From the NCBI GenBank assembly GCA_004210915.1, contig SEGS01000020.1:1-45220 (forward strand): a stretch of DNA of 45,220 nucleotides, given 5' to 3'. A program made the position numbers and the translations under genes. The stretch is from Variovorax sp. GTDB taxonomy: Bacteria > Pseudomonadota > Gammaproteobacteria > Burkholderiales > Burkholderiaceae_C. The notes under the pieces are model-generated. The model searched no databases. It was not told the DNA's origin and was given only the letters and a program-made list of their open reading frames with translations. Below, piece by piece: positions 7,699-15,998 of this stretch (position 1 is its first letter; the number at the start of each line of letters is the position of its first letter).

Positions 7699-8932
7699 TG
7701 CCAAAGCCCCCCCGCGCTATGCGCTCTGGCTCGTGTTGCTCGCAGCCGCAGGCGCGTTCGCGCTCACCATGGGCGTGCGCCAGACGATGGGCCTGTTCCT
7801 GTCGGCGCTGAACACGTCGACGGCACTGGGCATTGGCAGCATCAGCCTGGCCTTTGCTTTCGGCCAGCTCTGGTGGGGCCTGACGCAGCCTTTCGCCGGC
7901 GCCGTGGCCGACCGCATCGGCACCGGGCGCGTGGTGGCGCTGGGCGTGGTGCTGGTCGCCATCGGCACCTTCATTACGCCTTTCATGACCACGACGGCCG
8001 GCCTGATCTTCGCCATCGGCGTGCTCGCCGCGGGCGGTGCCGGCATGGCGGGCCCTTCGGTGCTGATGGGCGCCACCACACGCCTGGTGCCGGCCGAGCG
8101 GCGCGGCCTGGCCACCGGCATCGTCAATGCCGGCGGCTCCTTCGGACAGTTCGCGATGGCGCCGATCGCCATCGGCCTCACGGCGTCGGTCGGCTGGGCC
8201 GCCTCGATGCAATGGTTGGGCGTCTTAGTGCTGCTGGCCTTGCCCGCGGCCTGGTTGTTGCGCGGCAACTCAAAGGCCATCGCCGCGGCGGCGGCTGCCG
8301 CCTCGGGCCAGAAAGCGCTGACCGCGCGCGAAGCCATCGCCCAGGCGCTGGCCACGCCGAGCTACCGCTACCTGAGCCTGGGCTTCCTGGTGTGCGGCTT
8401 CCACGTCGCCTTTCTGGCCACCCATTTGCCCGGCGTTGTCGCGGCCTGCGGCCTGCCGCCCGAGGTCGGCGGGTGGGCGCTGGCCATGATTGGCCTGTTC
8501 AACATCGTGGGCAGCCTCGCGATGGGCTGGGCCGTCGGGCGCTGGCGCATGAAGTCGCTGCTGTCGCTGCTGTACGCCACGCGCGGCATCGCCGTCGTGC
8601 TGTTCCTGCTGGCGCCCAAGACCACGGCCGTGATGTTGGTGTTCGCCGCGGTGATGGGCGTGACCTTCCTGTCGACCGTGCCGCCGACCGCGGGGCTGGT
8701 CGCCAAGATGTTCGGGCCGGCCAACATGGCGATGCTGTTCGGCATCGTGATGCTGGCGCACCAGATCGGCGGCTTCCTGGGCGCCTTCCTGGGCGGCTAC
8801 GTGTTCGAGACCACCGGCAGCTACGACTGGGTCTGGTACATCGACATCGTGCTGGCCGCCGGGGCGGCGCTGATCCACCTGCCGATTCGCGAGAAGCAAC
8901 TGCCGGCGCGCGCTGTCGGGGCTGCCGCATGA
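7691..8932 (+). CDS. MFS transporter (12 TM)
   Basis: A 413-residue major facilitator with about 12 hydrophobic segments. It resembles the oxalate/formate antiporter-like (OFA/UMF-type) subgroup: RQTMGLFLSAL near the N-terminus, the A-like loop GAVADRIGTGRVVALG between TM2 and TM3, and PAERRGLATGIVNAGGSFG between TM4 and TM5. Substrate cannot be read from sequence. It starts inside the end of marR (8-base overlap) and ends with ATGA shared with the MATE gene, so all three are translationally coupled. Regulation by the MarR protein suggests an efflux or organic anion role. Confidence 0.88.
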   Translation: MRDAKAPPRYALWLVLLAAAGAFALTMGVRQTMGLFLSALNTSTALGIGSISLAFAFGQLWWGLTQPFAGAVADRIGTGRVVALGVVLVAIGTFITPFMTTTAGLIFAIGVLAAGGAGMAGPSVLMGATTRLVPAERRGLATGIVNAGGSFGQFAMAPIAIGLTASVGWAASMQWLGVLVLLALPAAWLLRGNSKAIAAAAAAASGQKALTAREAIAQALATPSYRYLSLGFLVCGFHVAFLATHLPGVVAACGLPPEVGGWALAMIGLFNIVGSLAMGWAVGRWRMKSLLSLLYATRGIAVVLFLLAPKTTAVMLVFAAVMGVTFLSTVPPTAGLVAKMFGPANMAMLFGIVMLAHQIGGFLGAFLGGYVFETTGSYDWVWYIDIVLAAGAALIHLPIREKQLPARAVGAAA

Positions 8933-10362
8933 CGACCGCTCTCGATCCGCGCACGCGGCTGCTGCTCGAAGCGCCGATCGTGCCGACGCTGCTGCGCCTC
9001 GCGGTGCCGAACGTGCTGGTGATGGTGGCGCAGGCCGCGGCCGGCCTGATCGAGACCTACTTCGTGGGCAAGCTTGGCACCGATGCACTCGCAGGCATGG
9101 CGCTGGTGTTTCCCATCGTCATGCTGATGCAGATGACCTCGGCCGGCGCGATGGGCGGTGGCATCGCCTCGGCCATCGCGCGCGCGCTCGGCGCCGGGCG
9201 CCGGGCCGATGCGGACGCGCTGGTGTGGCATGCGATCGTCATTGCGCTGGGCTTCGGCGTCGTCTTCACAGTGGCCTTGTGGTTCGGTGGCCGCTGGCTC
9301 TACACGCTGATGGGAGGCGCCAATGCCTCGCTGGAAGCGGCGCTCGTCTACTCGCACTGGGTGTTTGCAGGCTCGGTGCTGGTGTGGCTCTTCAACTCGC
9401 TCGCTGCGGTCATTCGCGGCACGGGCAACATGGCCGTGCCAGCCAACGTGACGGTGCTGGGTGTCGTGGCGCTGGTGCCGCTGTCGCCGCTGCTGATCTT
9501 CGGCTGGGGCCCGGTGCCGGCGCTTGGCATCGCCGGCGGCGCTCTCGCGCTGCTCTTGTACTACGCGGGTGGCACGCTGGCCCTGTGGTGGTACCTGCGC
9601 TCGCCGCAGAGCCTGCTGCGGCCGGTGCGCGCCACGCTGCAACTGCGCTGGCCGCTGTTTCGCGACATCCTGCGCGTGGGCGTGATCGGCGCGGTGTCGA
9701 CCGTCGCCACGAACCTCAGCATCGGCATCGCCACCGCGCTGTCAGGGCAGTTCGGCGCGGGCGCGATCGCTGGCTATGGCACGGCATCGCGTCTCGAATA
9801 TCTGCTGGTGCCGCTGGTATTCGGCCTGGGCGCGCCGCTGATCGCGATGGTCGGCACCTGCATGGGCGCGGGGCAGCGAGAACGCGCCCTCCAGGCGACA
9901 TGGGCCGGCGCTGCCATCGCCTTCGTGCTGGCCGAGGCGATCGGTCTGGCCGCGGCGCTGTTTCCGCGGCCGTGGCTGCTGCTGTTCGGCAACGATCCGG
10001 CCATGCTCGAAGCGGGCACGCAGTACCTGCAGGTCGTGGGACCGCTGTACGGCTTCTTCGGCGTGGGGCTGGTGCTGTACTTTGCGTCGCAGGGTGCCGG
10101 CCGCTTGCTCTGGCCGGTGCTGGGCAATCTGGCGCGACTGCTGGTCGCCGGCGTGGGCGGCTGGCTCGCGCTGCGCTGGGGCGGCCAGCTCGTGCATGTG
10201 TTCGTGGCACAAGGCGCGGCGCTGCTGGTCTACGGCGTCGTCATCGCCTCGGCCATCGCGGGCGGCGCTTGGTTCGGGCCGGTCGGCCGGCCGCGCAGCA
10301 CGCGCGCGCTGTTGCGTCGCCTGCCGCCGGCGCTCACGCCCGGCGCCGGTCGGGCTCAGTAG
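8929..10362 (+). CDS. MATE-family efflux transporter
   Basis: A 477-residue multidrug and toxin extrusion protein with about 12 membrane segments in two related halves. Family features: IVPTLLRLAVPNVLVMVAQ at the start of TM1, GLIETYFVGKLGTDALAGMAL, and LEYLLVPLVFGLGAPLIAMVG at the start of the second half. MATE proteins export cationic compounds using a sodium or proton gradient. The start at 8929 overlaps the MFS stop (ATGA). Pairing an MFS and a MATE pump under one MarR regulator is uncommon. Its 3' end overlaps the convergent small-protein gene by 7 bases. Confidence 0.93.
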   Translation: MTTALDPRTRLLLEAPIVPTLLRLAVPNVLVMVAQAAAGLIETYFVGKLGTDALAGMALVFPIVMLMQMTSAGAMGGGIASAIARALGAGRRADADALVWHAIVIALGFGVVFTVALWFGGRWLYTLMGGANASLEAALVYSHWVFAGSVLVWLFNSLAAVIRGTGNMAVPANVTVLGVVALVPLSPLLIFGWGPVPALGIAGGALALLLYYAGGTLALWWYLRSPQSLLRPVRATLQLRWPLFRDILRVGVIGAVSTVATNLSIGIATALSGQFGAGAIAGYGTASRLEYLLVPLVFGLGAPLIAMVGTCMGAGQRERALQATWAGAAIAFVLAEAIGLAAALFPRPWLLLFGNDPAMLEAGTQYLQVVGPLYGFFGVGLVLYFASQGAGRLLWPVLGNLARLLVAGVGGWLALRWGGQLVHVFVAQGAALLVYGVVIASAIAGGAWFGPVGRPRSTRALLRRLPPALTPGAGRAQ

Positions 10363-10676
10363 CGGTACGGGTTGTTCGGGCGGCGGTCGTAGCGATCGGG
10401 CACGCCGTCGCGGTCCCGGTCATAGCGCACCGGCGCATGGCGCTGCTGCCAATGCGGATGCCGCTGGCGTTCAAAGTGGGCGCGCCGCTCTGCATGGTGA
10501 TAGCGATCGCCCCGATGGTCGCCGCGTGCTTGTGAATGGCCGTGTGAGTGGCCGTATGAGTGGCTCTGGCCGCGGTAGCCACCACGGTGATCGTCATGCG
10601 CCTGGGCCGGCGTGCTGAGCATCGTCAGCGACATCAGCGCGGCGCCGCAGAGGGCGGTGAGTGAGAGCTTTTTCAT
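10356..10676 (-). CDS. Small secreted His/Arg/Asp-rich protein with acidic-loop motif
   Basis: A 106-residue protein, not assigned to a named family. It has a clear signal peptide MKKLSLTALCGAALMSLTM ending PAQA, so the mature ~80-residue chain is exported. The mature part is dominated by His, Arg, Tyr and Gly (HSYGHSHGHSQARGDHRG) and ends with a DRDRDGVPDRYDRR segment resembling calcium-binding loops of the thrombospondin type 3 kind. Similar short proteins occur in Comamonadaceae, but their function is unknown to me; metal binding in the envelope is an inference from composition. It starts with a good AUG and the 3' end overlaps the MATE gene's end. Confidence 0.7.
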   Translation of the reverse strand: MKKLSLTALCGAALMSLTMLSTPAQAHDDHRGGYRGQSHSYGHSHGHSQARGDHRGDRYHHAERRAHFERQRHPHWQQRHAPVRYDRDRDGVPDRYDRRPNNPYRY

Positions 10677-10787
10677 GGGAACTCCGATGCGGGTGGTTGG
10701 AGCCCTGACTCTGGCCGCTTCATGTAAACGGCGCGTAATCGGCGAGCGAATTCCGATGAAGAGTTGTGCGCTTGCGTGCCGGCCCGT

Positions 10788-11555
10788 TCAGGCCGAAGCG
10801 CGTGCCGGCGCCGGCAACAGGCGCCGCAGCGCCTCGAAGAACAGGTCCGACTGTTCGCGTTCCCCCTGGATCTGTGCAGCCACATGCGCGGCCATCGCAG
10901 GATCGACCGCGACCAGGGGCCGGCCGGTCGACTGCGCGATCACCTGGTGCAGCGCGGCGCGCTCGAGGTAGTAGAGGTCGTCGTAGGCATGCGCGATGCT
11001 CGGGCCCGCCACGACCACGCCGTGGTTCGCGAGAAAGGCCACATCCTTGCCGGCCATGGCGCGCGCGATGCGCTCACCCTCGACGTCGTCGAGCGCAAGG
11101 CCGTTGTAGGTCGCGTCGATGGCGATGCGGTTCATGAACCGCATCGCGTTCTGGCTCAAGGTCGGATCGAGTGCGCGCTCCGCCGTCAGCGTGAGCGCGG
11201 TGGCGTAGGGCATGTGGCAATGCAGCACGACGGCGTGGCCCGCGATGCGATGGATCGCGCCGTGGATGAAGAGGGCCGTCGGTTCTACGCGATGCCGGCC
11301 CGCCAGCACGTTGCCGCGCACATCGATCAGCACGATGTCGTCGGGGCCGATCTCACTCCAGTGCAGGCCGCGCGGGTTGATGAGGTAGCGATCCTGGGCT
11401 CCGGGGAGCAGCACGCTGAAGTGGTTGCACACGCCTTCTTCGAGGCGATGGTGGGCGGCTGCACGCAGCGCCAGCGCCAGGTCTTCGCGCAGGCGGCGCA
11501 CGGTCGGGCTGGCGTATTCGGCGTCGGGCGTCATGAGGGTGGGGCGATCGTTCAT
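10788..11555 (-). CDS. Class II aldolase/adducin family protein
   Basis: A 255-residue member of the zinc-dependent class II aldolase family (fuculose-phosphate aldolase, ribulose-phosphate epimerase-like). Zinc ligands are visible: His112 and His114 in VLHCHMPYA and a third His in LANHGVVVAG near residue 178; EPTALFIHGAIHR precedes them. Substrate not readable; family members cleave or epimerise phosphorylated keto-sugars, and several act on 3-oxo-tetronate phosphates. The start at 11555 lies 13 bases after dgoA; no clear ribosome site is visible and an in-frame ATG at 11534 is an alternative. It is the third gene of the dgoK-dgoA operon, so a role in sugar-acid breakdown is likely. Confidence 0.82.
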   Translation of the reverse strand: MNDRPTLMTPDAEYASPTVRRLREDLALALRAAAHHRLEEGVCNHFSVLLPGAQDRYLINPRGLHWSEIGPDDIVLIDVRGNVLAGRHRVEPTALFIHGAIHRIAGHAVVLHCHMPYATALTLTAERALDPTLSQNAMRFMNRIAIDATYNGLALDDVEGERIARAMAGKDVAFLANHGVVVAGPSIAHAYDDLYYLERAALHQVIAQSTGRPLVAVDPAMAAHVAAQIQGEREQSDLFFEALRRLLPAPARASA

Positions 11556-11568
11556 GGGGATGAAATAT

Positions 11569-12204
11569 TCAGGTGGCCAGAGCGGCCCAGGCAGTGACGA
11601 AATCCTGTGCGGCCTCGCGCACCGCGGCGGCGCGCTTGCCCGGCTTGTACAGCGCCGAGCCGATGCCGAAGCCGGCGGCGCCGGCGGCGTGCCACTCGGC
11701 CATGTTGCCCGGCGAGATGCCACCGACCGGCATCAGCGGCGTGCCCTGGGGCAACACGGCGAGCATGGCCTTCACCACGGCCGGCGAGGCCAACTCGGCC
11801 GGGAAGAGCTTGAGCCCCGTGGCCCCCGCGGCGAGCGCGCCGAAGGCTTCGGTCGGCGTCATCACGCCGGGCAGGCTGACGAGGCCGAGCCGCGTGGCTT
11901 CGGCAATGACGTCGGCGTTGAAGTTGGGGGCGACGATCAGCTGGCCGCCAGCGCCATGCACCTCGCGCACCTGCTGCACGCTGAGCACGGTGCCGGCACC
12001 GACCAGGGCGTCCGGAAAGCGCGCGCGCAACAATGCAATGCTCGCGAGCGGGTCGGGCGAATTGAGCGGCACTTCGAGCAGCCGGAAGCCGGCATGGACG
12101 ATGGCATCGCCCACGTCCGGCGCTTCGGCCGGCGTGAGCCCGCGCAGGATGGCGACGAGCGGCAACTGCTGCATCGCAGCGTGAAAAGTGGAAAGAGCGG
12201 TCAT
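11569..12204 (-). CDS. dgoA: 2-dehydro-3-deoxy-6-phosphogalactonate aldolase
   Basis: A 211-residue class I aldolase of the KDPG/KDPGal family that yields pyruvate and glyceraldehyde 3-phosphate. The galactonate-type signatures are VAILRGLTPAEA (Arg21) and EVPLNSPDP (Glu44); Eda has EVTLRTP there. The Schiff-base lysine is Lys132 in TGLKLFPAE, and PVGGI lies near residue 161. It overlaps dgoK by 4 bases, matching the known dgoK-dgoA pairing in the De Ley-Doudoroff pathway for D-galactonate. No D-galactonate dehydratase gene is adjacent; one of the enolase-superfamily genes in this window or a gene elsewhere could fill that step. Confidence 0.93.
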   Translation of the reverse strand: MTALSTFHAAMQQLPLVAILRGLTPAEAPDVGDAIVHAGFRLLEVPLNSPDPLASIALLRARFPDALVGAGTVLSVQQVREVHGAGGQLIVAPNFNADVIAEATRLGLVSLPGVMTPTEAFGALAAGATGLKLFPAELASPAVVKAMLAVLPQGTPLMPVGGISPGNMAEWHAAGAAGFGIGSALYKPGKRAAAVREAAQDFVTAWAALAT

Positions 12205-13100
12205 GGGTGCAGGGGGGTGCGTTTCAAGGCGAGTGCGTGCAAGCCGGCCCAGGTGGCTTCGGCGCCGAGAGTGCGTGTGCGCGTGCCCGACGCATCGAGC
12301 GCCAGCGCATAGCGCTCGGTGAGCGCGGGCGCGCCGATCAGCACGACCTCGGCGGTGTCATGCAGCGGCTGGCTGCGCAGTTCCTCGCCGATCAGCAGGC
12401 CTGACAGATAACTGGCGAGCCCGGCTTTCGGCATGCGATCGAACAGAGCCAACGTCCGCGCGCCGAAAGCGTTGTGCAGCAGGCCGTGTCCGTTGCCCGC
12501 TTGCTGCACGCCGGCGATGAAGGCACCCTCATGCAGCGGTGCATCAGGGTCCAGCGTGCGCGCCAGAATCGATTGCCGGCTCAGCAGGGCATAGAACTCG
12601 CCGGTCATGAAGGTGCGGAAACCCGTCACGCGGCCTTGCTCGACGCGCGCCCATTTGTTGTGGGTGCCCGGCAGGACGAACAGACCCTCGCGCAAGCCGG
12701 TCAGCGCCATGGCGCCAAAGATCTGCACTTCTTCGCCGCGCATCACGTCGGGCACGCCCGCGTGCTCGGCGCAGAGGCCCGGGACGATCGCGACGTCGCG
12801 GGCGACATCGCTGCGGATCGGGATGACCTTGTCGGCCACTTCGTCGAGCCCGGCCGGGCATGCGCAGTAAGGCGCTTCGACCCAGCCCTGCTGGCTGCCG
12901 GCCATCCCGGAGATCAGGCAACGCGTGCTGTCCGGCTGCATCCACTCGCCAAACAGCGCAGCAAACACGGCGTCGAAACCGCCGGCCGGCACGTGAAGAA
13001 TGCCGCGCGCATCGGCCCGGGTGGCGAGCACCGCGCCGTCGGCATCGAGGAGCGCGCCGCGCAGCGAACTTGTGCCCCAATCGACAGCGACCAAGTGCAT
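12201..13100 (-). CDS. dgoK: 2-dehydro-3-deoxygalactonokinase
   Basis: A 299-residue kinase of the DgoK family (ASKHA fold) that phosphorylates 2-keto-3-deoxygalactonate at the 6 position. The N-terminus MHLVAVDWGTSSLRGALLDA contains the phosphate-1 loop with Asp7; LISGMAGSQQGWVEAPY and VLPGTHNKWARVEQG are family signatures. The ATG at 13100 is chosen because GGAGG precedes it at good spacing and the N-terminus then starts exactly at the ATPase motif; the frame stays open further upstream but through the promoter. First gene of the minus-strand dgoK-dgoA-aldolase operon, divergent from the Bug receptor gene. Confidence 0.93.
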   Translation of the reverse strand: MHLVAVDWGTSSLRGALLDADGAVLATRADARGILHVPAGGFDAVFAALFGEWMQPDSTRCLISGMAGSQQGWVEAPYCACPAGLDEVADKVIPIRSDVARDVAIVPGLCAEHAGVPDVMRGEEVQIFGAMALTGLREGLFVLPGTHNKWARVEQGRVTGFRTFMTGEFYALLSRQSILARTLDPDAPLHEGAFIAGVQQAGNGHGLLHNAFGARTLALFDRMPKAGLASYLSGLLIGEELRSQPLHDTAEVVLIGAPALTERYALALDASGTRTRTLGAEATWAGLHALALKRTPLHP

Positions 13101-13157
13101 CGTCTGTTGCCTCCAGATGTATCGTTTCGTAAGGCCGATCCTCAGGGTTTGTCCTGC

Positions 13158-13186
13158 GAAATCGACCGTTTCAATCATCATATGAT
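13158..13186. promoter_or_regulatory. Shared divergent promoter with palindrome ATCATATGAT
   Basis: The 145-base gap between dgoK and the Bug gene holds a perfect 10-bp palindrome ATCATATGAT at 13177-13186. It contains a -10-like TATGAT on both strands, so a bound repressor would block transcription both ways. AT-rich palindromes of this sort are typical FadR/FCD-type GntR operators, and such a regulator (DgoR-like) is encoded at 15191. No good -35 is seen. Confidence 0.5.
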
Positions 13187-13245
13187 AAGGAAACGACGCA
13201 CTTCGTTCGTCAGGGTTTTCGCGTGAAACGCAGGAGATTTTTCCC

Positions 13246-14220
13246 ATGTCCACCGTCCTTCGGGCGCCCCGCCGCCTGCTTCTGCAAAGTCTCTGCGCTG
13301 CACTCATTCCGGCATCCTTCTCTGCGCTGGCGCAGGACTATCCGACCAAGCCCATCGAACTCGTCGTGCCGGCCTCCGCAGGCGGCGGCACGGATGCATT
13401 GGCGCGCGGTTTCGCCGAGTTGGTGAAGAAGCATCTGCCGCAGTCGGTCATCGTGAACGACAAGCCCGGCGCCAGCGGCGTGGTCGGCATGAGCGATGTG
13501 CTCAATGCCAAGCCCGATGGCTACAAGGTGTCGGTGGTGATCGCCGAGTTGGTGATCCTGCCGCACCTGAATCTCTCCAAGTTCACGTACGCCGACTTCC
13601 GGCCCATTGCCCGCCTGAACGCCGACCCGTCGGCGATCACGGTCAAGGCCGATGCACCGTGGAACACCATCGAAGAATTCCTAGCCGCCGCCAAGGCCAA
13701 GCCGGGCGAGATGAAGATGGGCAACTCCGGCAATGGGTCGATCTGGCACCTGGCCGCAGCGGGCCTGGAAGACAAGGCCGGCGTGAAGTTCAACCATGTG
13801 CCCTACCAGGGTGCCGCACCCGGCGTGGTGGCGCTGCTCGGTGGCCACATCGATGCGGTGGCCGTGAGCCCGGGCGAGGTGGCCACGCATGTGCAGGCCG
13901 GCAAGCTCAAGATGCTCGCGGTGATGGCCGACCAGCGACTGAAGGCGTTCGACAAAGTGCCCACGCTCAAGGAACGCAAGATCGACCTTTCGATCGGCAC
14001 CTGGCGCGGGCTGGCCGTGCCCAAGGCCACGCCAACCGCCGTGGTCGACGTGCTGCGCACGGCGACGCGCAAGACCGCCGAAGAACCGGCCATGCGCGAG
14101 GTTCTCGAGAAGCTGAACCTCGGTTTCTCCTACCTCGATGCGGCCGAGTTCGGTCAGGCGATGGAACGCGATCACGCCTACTTCAAGCAACTCGTCGAAA
14201 AAGTGGGCATCAAGCCATGA
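13246..14220 (+). CDS. Bug-family (TctC-like) periplasmic solute-binding protein
   Basis: A 324-residue periplasmic receptor of the Bug family, greatly expanded in beta-proteobacteria. It has a signal peptide (basic start, hydrophobic LLLQSLCAALIPASFSALAQ) and the family pattern YPTKPIELVVPASAGGGTDALAR, then NDKPGASGVVG and HVPYQGAAPGVVALLGGHID. Bug proteins bind carboxylates, amino acid-like or nicotinate-like ligands; the ligand here is unknown. SD AGGAG at 13232. No TctA/TctB membrane genes are adjacent, as is usual for Bug receptors. Its stop overlaps the dehydrogenase start by 4 bases, so the ligand may be a hydroxy- or keto-acid handled by that enzyme. Confidence 0.92.
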   Translation: MSTVLRAPRRLLLQSLCAALIPASFSALAQDYPTKPIELVVPASAGGGTDALARGFAELVKKHLPQSVIVNDKPGASGVVGMSDVLNAKPDGYKVSVVIAELVILPHLNLSKFTYADFRPIARLNADPSAITVKADAPWNTIEEFLAAAKAKPGEMKMGNSGNGSIWHLAAAGLEDKAGVKFNHVPYQGAAPGVVALLGGHIDAVAVSPGEVATHVQAGKLKMLAVMADQRLKAFDKVPTLKERKIDLSIGTWRGLAVPKATPTAVVDVLRTATRKTAEEPAMREVLEKLNLGFSYLDAAEFGQAMERDHAYFKQLVEKVGIKP

Positions 14221-15161
14221 GCGAAGCGGTCGAAATCCTGGTCGTCGCACCGTTGATGCCTTTCCTGATGGACGCGCTGCGCGGCCAGTACACCGTGCAC
14301 GACCGCCTCCATGTGAGCGACCCGGCGGCCTTCGCGGCCGTCGCGCCGCGCATCCGTGCGGTGGTGGCGAACGGCGAGGCCAAGGTGCCGCGCGAACTGA
14401 TCGCGCAACTGCCAGCACTGGAAATGATCTCGGTGTTCGGCGTCGGCTACGACGGCGTCGATGTGCCGGCCGCGCACGAGCGGAACATTCCCGTCACCAA
14501 CACGCCGGAAGTGTTGAACGACGACGTGGCCGATCTCGCGCTGGGCCTGTTGCTGTCGATCGCGCGGCGCATCCCGCAGGCCGACCGTTTTGTTCGCGAC
14601 GGCGAGTGGCTCAAGGGGCCGATCCCGCTGGCGCGCAAGGTTGCGGGCTCCAGGCTCGGCATCGTCGGTATCGGTCGCATCGGCCAGGCGATCGCGCACC
14701 GCGCGCTGGCGTTCAACATGGAAGTCGCCTACACCGCGCGTTCGCCGCGCGCGGGCTTGCCTTACACGTACCACGCCGACGCAAAGTCGTTGGCGGCGGC
14801 GGTCGATTTCCTCGTGGTCATCACGCCCGGGGGCGCGGCCACGCGCGGCATGATCAACGCCGAGGTGCTGCAGGCGCTGGGTCCGCAAGGCTACCTGGTG
14901 AACGTGGCGCGCGGCACTGTGGTCGACCAGCCGGCGCTGGTCGAGGCGCTCAAGGCCGGCGTGATCGCCGGTGCCGCGCTCGACGTGTTCATCGACGAGC
15001 CGAACGTGCCGCCCGAACTTCGTGCCATGCCCAACGTCGTGTTGACGCCGCACATCGGCAGCGGCACGCGGCAAACGCGCGAGGCGATGGCGAAGCTCAC
15101 CTTCGACAACCTGCTTGCGCACTTCGCCGGCCAGCCGCTGCTGACGCCGGTCGACGCCTGA
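14217..15161 (+). CDS. D-isomer-specific 2-hydroxyacid dehydrogenase (glyoxylate/hydroxypyruvate reductase-like)
   Basis: A 314-residue NAD(P)-dependent enzyme. The nucleotide motif is GIGRIG (151-156); the catalytic triad is Arg232 (NVARGTVVD), Glu261 (DEPNVP) and His279 (TPHIGSGT). Thr/Arg after the fold (AYTARSP, Arg175) suggests NADPH preference, as in GhrB-type enzymes that reduce glyoxylate, hydroxypyruvate or 2-keto-gluconate. Start at 14217 overlaps the Bug gene stop (ATGA). Its place between a solute receptor and a DgoR-like regulator suggests it reduces a keto-acid (or oxidises a hydroxy-acid) from the same catabolic route. Confidence 0.9.
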   Translation: MSEAVEILVVAPLMPFLMDALRGQYTVHDRLHVSDPAAFAAVAPRIRAVVANGEAKVPRELIAQLPALEMISVFGVGYDGVDVPAAHERNIPVTNTPEVLNDDVADLALGLLLSIARRIPQADRFVRDGEWLKGPIPLARKVAGSRLGIVGIGRIGQAIAHRALAFNMEVAYTARSPRAGLPYTYHADAKSLAAAVDFLVVITPGGAATRGMINAEVLQALGPQGYLVNVARGTVVDQPALVEALKAGVIAGAALDVFIDEPNVPPELRAMPNVVLTPHIGSGTRQTREAMAKLTFDNLLAHFAGQPLLTPVDA

Positions 15162-15190
15162 CTCGGCTCATCCGACGCGCCGACTTCCCC

Positions 15191-15934
15191 ATGAAAAACG
15201 CCCACGGCCACACCGTCGACCTGCTGGGTGAGGCCATCATCTCGGGCCGTTACGGCGAGGGCGCGATCATTCCGCCCGAACCCATCCTGGGTGAGGAACT
15301 GGGCGTGAGCCGCACCGTGGTGCGCGAGGCCATCAAGGCGCTGGCCGCCAAGGGCCTGATCGTCACGGGGCCCAAGGTCGGCAGCCGCGTTCTGCCGCAG
15401 GACGTGTGGAACTGGTTCGATCCCGACGTCATTGCCTGGCAATCGAGCGTGGGCCTGACGCACGAGTTTCTCCGCGATCTGCAGGACCTGCGCCGCGTCG
15501 TGGAGCCCGGGGCCGTTCGTCTGGCCGCCGAGCGCGCCACCGACGACGACATCGCCGAGATCGAGGCCGCGTATGCCGGCATGAAGCTGGCCATCGAGAC
15601 GAACGGCGACTACGTCACCAGCGACCTGCGCTTTCACCACGCGTTGCTGCGTGCCGCGGGCAACCGCATGCTGACGCAGATGAGCAAGGCGCTGAACGCC
15701 TTGCTGCGCACCAGTTTCGAGATTTCGACGGACCTGCGCGACGGACCCGCGCTGTCGCTGCCGATGCACCGCGCGGTGCTCGACGCCGTCAAGGCGCACG
15801 ACCCGGCCAGGGCCGAGCGGGCAATCCTGAAACTCATCGACAGCGCCCGCAACGACATCGAGTCCGTGCTGGCCAAGCGCCGCCGCTTGCCGCGCCTCGG
15901 ACATCCGACGCGCAAGAAGATCAGGACCGCCTGA
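15191..15934 (+). CDS. GntR/FadR-family (FCD) regulator, DgoR-like
   Basis: A 247-residue regulator with an N-terminal winged helix (EELGVSRTVVREAIKALAAKG, residues ~36-56, shown here in part: VSRTVVREAIKALAAKG) and a C-terminal all-helical FCD ligand domain. The linker WNWFDPDVIAWQ is characteristic of the DgoR (galactonate repressor) subgroup. FCD metal/ligand positions include Asp/His in DLRFHHALL and His in MHRAVLDAV. It sits between the dgoK-dgoA operon and the sugar ABC genes and likely represses both by binding the palindrome at 13177-13186. The start has no obvious ribosome site; it follows the dehydrogenase by 29 bases. The inducer would be a sugar acid such as galactonate. Confidence 0.9.
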   Translation: MKNAHGHTVDLLGEAIISGRYGEGAIIPPEPILGEELGVSRTVVREAIKALAAKGLIVTGPKVGSRVLPQDVWNWFDPDVIAWQSSVGLTHEFLRDLQDLRRVVEPGAVRLAAERATDDDIAEIEAAYAGMKLAIETNGDYVTSDLRFHHALLRAAGNRMLTQMSKALNALLRTSFEISTDLRDGPALSLPMHRAVLDAVKAHDPARAERAILKLIDSARNDIESVLAKRRRLPRLGHPTRKKIRTA

Positions 15935-15998
15935 TCGTCGGCCCGTTCCATTCCCGTTCCCCGTTCCCGTAGCAAAGCAAAGAAGGAGACAAAGCACC

